Below are positions 1 to 7,636 of a DNA stretch of 64,000 bases, piece after piece. How positions within the stretch are numbered: the first letter of the stretch is position 1; the number at the start of each line of letters is the position of its first letter. Both the position numbers and the translations under genes were made by a program. The DNA comes from Clostridia bacterium (GTDB lineage: Bacteria; Bacillota; Clostridia; Oscillospirales; CAG-272): positions 1 through 64,000 of the forward strand of contig JAFYLH010000013.1 in the NCBI GenBank assembly GCA_017537175.1. Direction: 5' to 3'. The notes beneath the pieces are model-generated. The model was given only the letters and a program-made list of their open reading frames with translations. It made no database searches and had not been told where the DNA came from.

Positions 1-147
1 ATAATAATAACTTTCCATATTGGTAAGATGCTTTTTGCGTTGTGTCGTGTTTTTTATGATAAATGTCCAATGTCCTACAGCGCGCAGTATGGCAGGGGCA
101 ACTTGCCCCACACGGCCGACCGACTTTTTCGACAGTCTGAAAGCAAG

Positions 148-642
148 TCAGGAGACTTGCTTTATTCCATTTAAGAAATCCTCGGGAAGGTAGCTTGTGA
201 TAAATGCCTTCCATTCATCATTATCGCAGCTGTAATGGTTGGACGAAACACATTCGTTATTTGCATTATAGCTCTGATTGTAGCCGTCACAGGAGATCAG
301 GTCATAGGAGCCGTCGTTATAATTTATACGGGCGACCCATTCATCATAGGTGAAGCAGGGGTCGATGGCGGCAATGGTGATGATTATTACATCCTTAAAG
401 CGTATTTCGGAAAGCTCTGTGATAAAATCTGTTTTACTGTCATCATCAAGGGTATATACGGGATTGTCGAGCTCGATAAAATCACCGTAATAGCTTTCAC
501 TTTTACGCAGATCGTATATCTGTACGGATATGACATCATCGGGTGAGATTTCGTAATATTTGTATTGGGGTATAACTATACATCCGGTGAGCGAGAGTGT
601 TAATATTAACAATATCGATAATAAGGTTACGGTACGCTTCAT
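148..642 (-). CDS. Small lipoprotein of unknown function
   Basis: A 164-residue protein with a typical lipoprotein signal peptide: a basic start (MKRT), a hydrophobic stretch of leucines and a lipobox LTGC with the lipidated cysteine at residue 21. It should be anchored on the outer face of the cytoplasmic membrane. The mature part is acidic and contains no motif that I recognise. The ATG is preceded by GGAGG at a good distance. It is a single-gene unit at the left edge of the accessory region. Function unknown. Confidence 0.8.
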   Translation of the reverse strand: MKRTVTLLSILLILTLSLTGCIVIPQYKYYEISPDDVISVQIYDLRKSESYYGDFIELDNPVYTLDDDSKTDFITELSEIRFKDVIIITIAAIDPCFTYDEWVARINYNDGSYDLISCDGYNQSYNANNECVSSNHYSCDNDEWKAFITSYLPEDFLNGIKQVS

Positions 643-890
643 TGCTTCGCCTCCTTTTTATCAAGTATATCATAGATATACTAAATTTTCAAGTAATAAA
701 ATGAAATCCTGCTCACGCAAGGTGAAATCTTCCCTTTGCTCAGATCAAATCTAAAACCTAACGGTTTTTGGTGAAATAAAATCACCTTGTATTTGGAAAC
801 CGCTACTCCTATTTTTTAACGGAGAAAACGGAAACCGCATATCCTATTTGGTGTATGAAGGGTATTTGAGTTGATTTTTATGCTTCTAAA
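643..890. other. Non-coding stretch with imperfect hairpins
   Basis: No convincing gene. Several short imperfect inverted repeats separated by GTGAAAT/TGAAAT words occur between about 700 and 790 (for example GGTGAAAT followed by AAATCACC). They have the same style as, but are less regular than, the ordered hairpin array that follows. The role is unknown. Confidence 0.4.
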
Positions 891-1065
891 ATGATATATT
901 GCTGACGCAATATGATATACGGCTGATACCGTATGATATATTTTCCCCCTGTGAAAATATGATATAATATCCGTTCCAACATAAGCCGAAGGCTTATATC
1001 ATCGCACTTTGTGCGATATTATACCGAAGGTATATCACCCGTTCCGTTGAGGAACGGATATCATT
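891..1065. repeat. Ordered array of short perfect hairpins
   Basis: At least six short palindromes follow each other with spacers made of variants of ATGATATA: ATATTGC/GCAATAT (896-913), ATACGG/CCGTAT (917-934), ATATTTTC/GAAAATAT (938-960), ATAAGCC/GGCTTAT (981-997), ATCGCAC/GTGCGAT (1001-1017) and ATACC/GGTAT (1021-1033). A further pair, ATATCCGTTCC near 967 and GGAACGGATAT near 1050, can close a long-range stem around the last three. The arms differ in sequence while the spacer word is kept, so this is not a simple tandem repeat. I recall similar arrays in other Clostridia, but cannot verify that here. Confidence 0.75.
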
Positions 1066-1066
1066 G

Positions 1067-1101
1067 AAAAAGACGATTGCAAACCGCAATCGTCTTTTTC
1101 T
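1067..1101. terminator. Hairpin with U-tract, both strands
   Basis: GAAAAAGACGATTGC and GCAATCGTCTTTTTC form a strong stem with A-runs and T-runs on either side, so it can terminate transcription from both sides. It closes the hairpin array on its right side. Confidence 0.7.
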
Positions 1102-1270
1102 GTGATACCACTACAAAATAGATCCATATAGGGCTGTCGTACAAAAACAGTCCGTGATTTTTGCAGTAAGGATAGACTTATCCCTTGGCAATGATGGGAT
1201 TTGCACTTGACCGCTGTCTTCCGGGGGGCAACTCCATGCTTGCAACGGAACTCTATGTAAGAGGCTGGAG
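1102..1270. other. Non-coding gap downstream of the ATPase gene
   Basis: About 170 bases between the stop codon of the P-loop ATPase and the hairpin array. No reading frame, RNA gene or clear repeat was recognised. Confidence 0.4.
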
Positions 1271-3133
1271 TTATATATATTCATCTGCAGAATCAGATAG
1301 TTTAAGTGTTAACTTCCAACATTTATGATATGTATCGTAACCTGTTACCATTGCGCGGTATTCCTCTCCGATTGTTAATTTGTCTTCTATGTTGTGAACA
1401 AACTCATCACATATTTGACTAATATGAATACTTCCAGCAAGTTTCTTTCCGTAAAGATTAATTTCCACCAATGCTACTTTAGGATAGATTTTGGTTACAA
1501 CAACATTAACTGCATCGCCTGTTTCAAGAGACTCGGTTCTTTTTATCCCTATATCCTGCTTTATTCCAACAGACAACGCTCCATGTAAAGCATGGTGAAG
1601 CATTATTCTCCATTCATCAGAAAGAATTATCCCTTCATCCCCTCTATGCTGCCAACGATATGTATCTGAAACAGGGAGATAATTGCCTATAAAACCTAAT
1701 CGATACAAATCCGTAAGGACTCGATTTAAGTGTGTATGTAGAATGGTATCTGGGAAAAGATCTCGAATTCTTTCTCTTAATTTTGCCAGTGAGAACATTG
1801 TTTTATATCCAGTAAAACAATTTATGATTATCTCAATATCCTCGGATGAATATAACGCACGCAATTCTTCTTTGATCTCGGAAAGGCTTTCCAATGAATA
1901 CTTTTTCCTTATTGCATCGAAAACAGATTGAGAAAAAACAGTTGCATCGGCTTTAATGGAGTTTTGTGCTGAATATATCAATCTCACTATGTCTCTTGGT
2001 TTGTTCCAACCGTTGTTTAGTATATAATTTGCTGGTTCAATGCCTTGTATTTTTTCTGGAAACCATCTTTCATATATTTCTTTGTATTGCGTATCAGTCA
2101 ATTCCGGTGTTTCCAATGTAAGATTTTCCCCCATTGCTATTCGCTTTAGCAATACTTTAATAATGGGGTGCATATACGAACTGGTGTTGCTATAATTCCA
2201 ATTCAGTGGAACTTCGAAGCCGTTTGTCACTTTGTTGAGTTCTTTAGTAATTATAAAACGAGAAATTGCATTGATAATTTCAAGTCTTACAGAGCAGTAA
2301 ATTTTTGTGTTGGGATCATCTGCAAAATATTGATTGAACTTTTTTACAGTAAACAGCAAATCTCTTATGAAATACAAGTCTCTCTTAAAAACATCTTCAT
2401 TCCCACAATACGCTTCTAATTCGTCGACAAAAATATGATAAGGAATATCAGTCCTTGTCGTTTTAGAAAGTGCATTTTCAGCTTTATTTAGAGCGTCAAT
2501 AAAAGTTGAATAGTTTTCAGCCTGCTCTTTTTTATGAAAATCTATTTCCAACTCCGGGCCATATTCAACTTGTGATACACAGTCTTTTACGGGAAGGGCA
2601 AATTTAATTTTTGGAGGAATAATGACTTTTTTATTATCTGAAGGTGCTTTTATGCCACCGATAATATTGACAAACTGATTCCAATATTCATCCTCAACGA
2701 ATAGGCCACCATTGAAATTATCATTATCAGCGACAATTCTCTTGAAAAAGAGCCATTGCCATATGTATTCAAAATTGGTGTTGTCAAGCATTGTATCATC
2801 ACCCATGACGATACTTGAGAGAATTCTTTTTGATACGCTTTCGAGCTCCTTCTTTCGCACTTCGGTGTATTCTTCTTTGAAAAAGATGAATGAAGCGCAA
2901 CTGCTTGGATCTTGCTGTTCGAATAAGTGTTCAAGATAAAACAAAAGAGCTGTTTTTCCAGTGCCTTTATATCCTGTTATAAAGCAAGGACACCCATTTA
3001 GCAGGTTATCCATATTAAAAGCTTCGGGTAGTACAAAACTTTCGACAAATCCTCCCATGCCGTCAAAATTAATCTCATCTTTGGCATCTGGTCTGCCAAC
3101 ATAAATATCCTTTATTGTGATTTTCTTATTCAT
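1271..3133 (-). CDS. P-loop ATPase with C-terminal S1-like domain
   Basis: A 620-residue soluble protein. A Walker A motif GYKGTGKT lies at residues 54-61, early in the chain, and a Walker B-like strand IFVDELE at about 234-240. The middle part is helical and resembles the STAND/AAA-like P-loop ATPases of the Sll1717/FunZ type. The last roughly 80 residues, from about 538 (GDAVNVVVTKIYP onward), look like an S1/OB RNA-binding fold. The gene stands alone, on the opposite strand to the IS element, with AGGTAC-type spacing before ATG. A role in defence or stress signalling is an inference from the architecture and the accessory setting; no partner nuclease is next to it. Confidence 0.7.
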   Translation of the reverse strand: MNKKITIKDIYVGRPDAKDEINFDGMGGFVESFVLPEAFNMDNLLNGCPCFITGYKGTGKTALLFYLEHLFEQQDPSSCASFIFFKEEYTEVRKKELESVSKRILSSIVMGDDTMLDNTNFEYIWQWLFFKRIVADNDNFNGGLFVEDEYWNQFVNIIGGIKAPSDNKKVIIPPKIKFALPVKDCVSQVEYGPELEIDFHKKEQAENYSTFIDALNKAENALSKTTRTDIPYHIFVDELEAYCGNEDVFKRDLYFIRDLLFTVKKFNQYFADDPNTKIYCSVRLEIINAISRFIITKELNKVTNGFEVPLNWNYSNTSSYMHPIIKVLLKRIAMGENLTLETPELTDTQYKEIYERWFPEKIQGIEPANYILNNGWNKPRDIVRLIYSAQNSIKADATVFSQSVFDAIRKKYSLESLSEIKEELRALYSSEDIEIIINCFTGYKTMFSLAKLRERIRDLFPDTILHTHLNRVLTDLYRLGFIGNYLPVSDTYRWQHRGDEGIILSDEWRIMLHHALHGALSVGIKQDIGIKRTESLETGDAVNVVVTKIYPKVALVEINLYGKKLAGSIHISQICDEFVHNIEDKLTIGEEYRAMVTGYDTYHKCWKLTLKLSDSADEYI

Positions 3134-3191
3134 AGTACCTCCAGATAAAATATGCTTTTTTAAACCTTAATTGAATTAACAACAATTTTTT

Positions 3192-4238
3192 CTATACCTT
3201 TCCCCAAACTGCGCGCAACACCGCATACAAAACATCACATTCCGCCGCATGCTTCTTGCGATAGTTAGGTTCTTTCCCCGACACCTGCTTGAATACTTTT
3301 AGCGCACTTGCGTGAATCTGATAAAATATAACATTCCGATCAAGCATATCGGCAAGAGCTTCGTACGTATCGTTGTGCTGCTTTACCCAATCGGGAACGC
3401 CGGTAATTGTGCCGAGCCAAAAGGCGAATTGGAAGTTATAGGAACTGTTCATGATACTGACGATCTGCTCCTCGGTCAATGGCTTCAACGCTTGCCAATT
3501 ATAGTTGAACGGGCCGACAAATCCACCGCCGAATTCCGACGGCTTTTTGAACGTGATATATTCGTTAACGTCCTTCATAATTTCGTAGGCGTGTTTGATC
3601 GCCGCCTTTGCGGTTTTTATATTGTCATCGGTTCGCCATCCCTGCGTAGCGGCAAGGATGCCGATATGGTTTGCACCGGGAAATTTGGCTTTCGGTTTGT
3701 AGTATCGCTCGTTCTTGCCCCTAATGGAAAAGTCATCAATCGAATCATGCTGCAAAACAGCCGACAGATGCTCAAAAGCAAGCGCCAATTGCTCTGCAAA
3801 CACGGGTATATCCTCGGAAGCTTTGCTCATAGCGAGGATGTTGGCAACGATGGCACGGTCGCCACCGCGCCCCTCAGCATCCAATGCCGCACCGCCGCGA
3901 AACCAATTCTTGTGTGTCGATGCTATTTCAGGTGTCAACAACGCAGAGACCGCCTTTTGAATCGCAGGATGACTTGCTTCAACGCCCAAATTCAAAAGGC
4001 CACCGATATGACAGTCCATACCGTCAATGCCGTGAAGTTCGTGACCAAACCACCCGTCGGGATGTTGCGCAGATAGGTGCTTTTGCGTATTTGCTTGCGC
4101 CAAGATCTCGTTTTGAAGCGCAATCATAAAAGGCTCGTCCACCGCCGTGCCAAGCATATCACGATGAAGCAGGTATTTTATGCTCGGACAAGCATGTTCA
4201 AGGAGAAAATCTATTTGTTTTTGAAAGTTGTACGCCAT
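3192..4238 (-). CDS. Hypothetical alpha-helical protein
   Basis: A 348-residue soluble protein when started at the ATG that follows GGAGGGGATGTC; an upstream in-frame start would add 18 residues but has no ribosome binding site. It is rich in helices and in aromatic residues (DGWFGHELHG, CHIGGLLNLG, GGGFVGPFNYNW), which recalls alpha/alpha-toroid proteins of the terpenoid cyclase/prenyltransferase fold. No catalytic motif could be assigned. It lies between the P-loop ATPase and the IS3 element, transcribed in the same direction as the ATPase and 58 bases upstream of it. Function unknown. Confidence 0.65.
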   Translation of the reverse strand: MAYNFQKQIDFLLEHACPSIKYLLHRDMLGTAVDEPFMIALQNEILAQANTQKHLSAQHPDGWFGHELHGIDGMDCHIGGLLNLGVEASHPAIQKAVSALLTPEIASTHKNWFRGGAALDAEGRGGDRAIVANILAMSKASEDIPVFAEQLALAFEHLSAVLQHDSIDDFSIRGKNERYYKPKAKFPGANHIGILAATQGWRTDDNIKTAKAAIKHAYEIMKDVNEYITFKKPSEFGGGFVGPFNYNWQALKPLTEEQIVSIMNSSYNFQFAFWLGTITGVPDWVKQHNDTYEALADMLDRNVIFYQIHASALKVFKQVSGKEPNYRKKHAAECDVLYAVLRAVWGKV

Positions 4239-4327
4239 GACATCCCCTCCATTGCATTTTGCATATAGATAGCTACATATAAAGTATACCATAAAATCGC
4301 GAATTTTTCAATGCACATTATATAAAT

Positions 4328-4354
4328 AGTCCTCATTTCAGAAAAATGAGGACT
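4328..4354. repeat. Inverted repeat upstream of the IS3 transposase
   Basis: AGTCCTCATTT and AAATGAGGACT form an 11-bp perfect stem with a 5-base loop. It sits 100 bases before the transposase start and may belong to the left end of the insertion sequence or be a terminator shielding the gene. It resembles in style, but not in loop, the TAGTCC palindromes at 45.7-48.3 kb. Confidence 0.6.
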
Positions 4355-4453
4355 GTTACTTTTCAGCTATAACTTTCGTATACATGCTCATAACAATTTC
4401 GTGGTATAATGATGGCTCGCATTGCACGAAATCTTATATCACAGGAGGCTATC

Positions 4454-5596
4454 ATGCAAAAAATTTATTATCCCGACAATTTCAAAATTGAGGTTGTCAA
4501 GCATTATAAAATGCATCGTAACATCGGTGCAACCCTTGAAAAATACGGGATTGCCCGTAGCACTCTTTTCAAATGGAAAAAGAAATACGAGGAAAATCAC
4601 TTTTTTCGTGTTTCAAAGAAACCTGCCAACAACGGTCACAAAGCCAAAGCACACCTTGATAAACTGAATAAAATCATGGAGGCTTCTAAAGAATTACGGT
4701 GTGGTGTTACCGCATCGATTACAGATAAGGTCGCCGAAATCAAGAGATTGGAAGGAAAGTATTCCATTCATGTCCTATGTGAAGCTTTACAATTACCCAT
4801 AGGTACATACTATAATCGAAAGAAGAACGGTGATGTGCCGAGCCGTTATGAGCTTGCAGACAACCAGTTGAGTGTGCTAATTAGGGAGATATTTTATCAA
4901 AGCAACGAACGGTTTGGGCGAAATCCAATAAAATATAAACTGCAAGAACGAGGATACCAAGTAAGCAAAACACGAATCAGCCGTTTGATGAAGGAAATGG
5001 GACTTCAAGTAAAGGCTGCGCCATACACGCTTGAACACAAAAAGGCATCGTCACGCACTAAATTTCGCAATCTTCTTCGTGGGAAATTCAGTCCTGAAGC
5101 GCCTAATACCGTATGGGCAAGCGACATAACCTATGTGAAAGTGAAAGATCAATATATGTTTGTTTGTGTGGTGATAGATTTGTTTTCAAGGAAGGTTCTG
5201 TCATACGGCATTTCCAACACCATTGATACCGTTCTCACAATGAACACTTTTGATGAAGCGTTTGAAGAAAGAGGACAGCCCCAAAATCTCATTTTCCATA
5301 GCGACCAAGGCGTTCAGTACACATCATATGCTTTCCGCTCACATTTAGGAGATCTGGGATGCAGGCAGTCTTTTTCAGCACCGGGCTACCCATACGACAA
5401 TTCTGTTTGTGAGTCCTTCTTCAACACTTTGAAAAAAGAGGCGATTTATTATCACATTTACGAGTCAGCCTCCGAGCTTGCGGCGGTGCTTGATGAATAT
5501 ATTGAGTATTACAACGAAGTCCGAATGCACCGGACCTTGAATATGAAAACTCCGTCCCAAGTTGAGACGGAGTTCTTTGAGCGTGTTGTTTTGTAA
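4454..5596 (+). mobile_element. IS3-family transposase, single-frame
   Basis: A 380-residue transposase. The first 60 residues form a helix-turn-helix of the InsE/OrfA kind (YGIARSTLFKWKKKYEE), and the rest is an integrase core with ASDITYV, HSDQGVQYTS and a CESFF segment supplying the D, D and E of the DDE triad. In most IS3 elements OrfA and OrfB are joined by a programmed frameshift; here both are in one open frame. The start follows AGGAGG. The frame appears complete. I could not define matching terminal inverted repeats or a target duplication, so the element limits are open. Confidence 0.9.
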
Positions 5597-5601
5597 AATG
5601 A

Positions 5602-5656
5602 GAAAGGGCTCATCCTTTTAGTCTACACTTAAGTAGTACAAAAGGCTGAGCCCCTT
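5602..5656. terminator. Large hairpin after the transposase
   Basis: GGGCTCATCCTTTTAG and AAAAGGCTGAGCCC pair around a 17-base loop, starting 6 bases after the transposase stop. It is probably the element's terminator or subterminal structure and ends just before the tRNA-Trp gene. Confidence 0.55.
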
Positions 5657-5659
5657 CAA

Positions 5660-5735
5660 TGGCAGGGGCACAAAGATTCGAACTCTGGACACGCGGTTTT
5701 GGAGACCGCTGCTCTACCAGCTGAGCTATACCCCT
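5660..5735 (-). tRNA. tRNA-Trp (CCA anticodon)
   Basis: A 76-base cloverleaf on the minus strand: acceptor AGGGGTA/TGCCCCT with one G-T pair, D-arm AGCTCAGCTGGTAGAGC, anticodon loop CTCCAAA with anticodon CCA, T-loop GTTCGAATC and an encoded 3' CCA. The IS3 element ends next to its 3' end, but the gene is intact. Confidence 0.95.
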
Positions 5736-5915
5736 GAATATCGTACTCGTGTATTATAGCATAGTGATTTCTGTTTTGCAATAGGTAATTTAATTTTATT
5801 TATTAACTTTTTGTGAACAAACTTGACCACTGTTTTTCTCTTCTTCTGTAGCTTTATTGACTTTTACATGTATTTATGGTATATATTTATTATATCAATT
5901 TCAAAGGAAATATCT

Positions 5916-7349
5916 ATGAATTTCAATTCGCTTGAGTATCTGCTGTTTTTACCTGTAACGCTTATACTCTATTTTATACTTCCAAAGAAAATAAAGAACC
6001 CCGTATTGCTTTTGGCAAGCTTCTTCTTCTATATGAACTGGGAGCCGATATACGCGCTTCTGATGCTCTTTTCTATTGCGGCGACCTATTTCTGCGGACT
6101 TTTAGTGTCAAAGCAGGTGTGGGGCAAAAAAAAGCTGTGGCTGGTGCTTTGTCTACTTATAAACTTAGGCATACTGTTTGTATTTAAATACTTCAACTTC
6201 TTTTCCGATACCTTGGGTGCCGTTGTAGGCAAGGAGCTTATAACCCTTGATCTGCTTCTGCCCGTGGGAATATCCTTTTATACTTTTCAGGCGTTGGGCT
6301 ATACCATTGATGTGTACCGCGGAGATATCGAGGCTGAAAAGAATTTTATAGACTATGCTCTCTTTGTGTCCTTCTTTCCCCAGCTTGTGGCAGGACCTAT
6401 CGAGAGAACAGGGAATATAGTTCCACAGTTAAAAAAGCATCATAAATTCAGATTTGTCAACCTCCGTGACGGGTTTTTGCTTATACTCTGGGGCTTGATG
6501 AAAAAGGTGCTTATCGCCGATAACCTTGCTGTTGTGGTAAATACAGTTTACAACGATCTTCCTGCCCACACAGGTGTGCAGATGATATTTGCCACAGTCT
6601 GCTTTGCTTTTCAGATTTATTGCGACTTCTCGGCTTATTCGGATATAGCAAGAGGCTCTGCACGAATAATGAATATAGAGCTTATGCGCAACTTTGACTG
6701 TCCCTATAAGGCACAGACAATAAAGGAATTCTGGCGCCGCTGGCATATATCCCTTTCCACCTGGTTCAAGGACTATCTCTATTTCCCCTTGGGCGGCAGC
6801 CGCTGCAGCAAGGCAAGGGTATGCTTTAATGTGCTTGTGGTGTTCCTTGTAAGCGGACTTTGGCACGGCGCGGCTATGACCTATGTTGTATGGGGCGCGC
6901 TTCACGGTATCTATCAGATAATGGGAATAGTTATAGATCCTGTCCGTCAAAGACTATATAAGGTAATAAACAAAAATAATCCCATACTTGTGATACTGCG
7001 TACCTGTATAACATTTCTGCTTGTCAATATTGCCTGGGTGCTTTTCAGGGCAAATTCACTTTCGGATGCCGTATATATATTCAAGAGTATAATTACTATT
7101 GACAAGGTGTTTCCCCTTGCCTTCGGCACTCTGGGACTGTCAAGAAATATGCTTATTGTTGTGGGAATAGCGGTAGTGATACTTTGTATCGTAGACCTCA
7201 TCAATTCAAAATGGCCTGTGGCTGAGTTCATAAACAAGACCGTATTTTTGCGGTACTTGATATATGTAATCATTCTCCTTGCCATATTCATCTTCGGATA
7301 TTACGGAGCCGGCTTTGACCCTCAGGATTTTGTTTATTTCCAGTTTTAG
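5916..7349 (+). CDS. MBOAT-family O-acyltransferase (AlgI/DltB-like)
   Basis: A 477-residue polytopic membrane protein of the membrane-bound O-acyltransferase family. The motifs are those of the AlgI branch: YTFQALGYTIDVYRG, FFPQLVAGPIER, EFWRRWHISLSTWF and SGLWHGAAMTYVVWG, where the histidine of LWHG is the expected catalytic residue. Such enzymes move acyl groups to extracellular polysaccharide or teichoic acid. ATG at 5916 follows AAAGGAA; a start 31 codons upstream lacks a ribosome binding site. No AlgJ/AlgX-type partner is adjacent; the gene ends in its own terminator. The substrate is not known. Confidence 0.9.
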   Translation: MNFNSLEYLLFLPVTLILYFILPKKIKNPVLLLASFFFYMNWEPIYALLMLFSIAATYFCGLLVSKQVWGKKKLWLVLCLLINLGILFVFKYFNFFSDTLGAVVGKELITLDLLLPVGISFYTFQALGYTIDVYRGDIEAEKNFIDYALFVSFFPQLVAGPIERTGNIVPQLKKHHKFRFVNLRDGFLLILWGLMKKVLIADNLAVVVNTVYNDLPAHTGVQMIFATVCFAFQIYCDFSAYSDIARGSARIMNIELMRNFDCPYKAQTIKEFWRRWHISLSTWFKDYLYFPLGGSRCSKARVCFNVLVVFLVSGLWHGAAMTYVVWGALHGIYQIMGIVIDPVRQRLYKVINKNNPILVILRTCITFLLVNIAWVLFRANSLSDAVYIFKSIITIDKVFPLAFGTLGLSRNMLIVVGIAVVILCIVDLINSKWPVAEFINKTVFLRYLIYVIILLAIFIFGYYGAGFDPQDFVYFQF

Positions 7350-7353
7350 TACA

Positions 7354-7395
7354 GAAAATTCAAGTATTTTTTGAAAATACTTGAATTTTTCTTTT
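7354..7395. terminator. Terminator of the MBOAT gene
   Basis: A 16-bp perfect stem (AAAATTCAAGTATTTT and its complement) followed by a T-rich run. The -35 box of the next promoter lies inside its 3' arm. Confidence 0.8.
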
Positions 7396-7409
7396 ATTTG
7401 GTATATAAT
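7381..7409 (+). promoter_or_regulatory. Sigma-A promoter of the riboswitch leader
   Basis: TTGAAT, 17 bases, TATAAT. It lies directly upstream of the yybP-ykoY leader and overlaps the end of the preceding terminator. Confidence 0.7.
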
Positions 7410-7415
7410 AATAAG

Positions 7416-7605
7416 AGTAAGGGAGTAGTCGGCACCAAAAGGTGCGATGAAGTCAACAGCAATACGCATTAACCCTTCGGTCATACGATCGTGGTGTTAT
7501 CCGCAGCGGGTACGACCCGCTTGGCTCATCTTAATTGGCGAGACTTATCTGTATTTGACAGGTGGGTTATCGTCTTTTTTTAATACCACCTGAATTAAGG
7601 TCGGG
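7416..7605 (+). promoter_or_regulatory. yybP-ykoY (Mn2+) riboswitch
   Basis: The leader has the conserved blocks of the manganese riboswitch: GGGAGTAGTCGGCACC with its GGTGC partner, GTCAACAGCAATACG, a C-rich segment with CTTCGGTCATACG, then TTGGCTCATCTT and GGCGAGACTTAT. The last part, from about 7555, contains AGGTGG...CCACCT flanking a T7 run and is the likely expression platform. The riboswitch is known to sense Mn2+ and to control Mn exporters and P-type ATPases, which matches the next gene. The ends are approximate. Confidence 0.88.
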
Positions 7606-7636
7606 AGAATCGACCATATCTCAAGGAGGCTATATT

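Noticed and set aside
235..546. Plus-strand frame of 103 codons opposite the first lipoprotein
   Set aside because: Antisense to a gene with a clear lipoprotein signal and ribosome binding site.
4320..5660. Exact ends of the IS3-family element
   Set aside because: Hairpins exist on both sides of the transposase, but I could not find matching terminal inverted repeats or a direct target repeat, so no boundaries are given.
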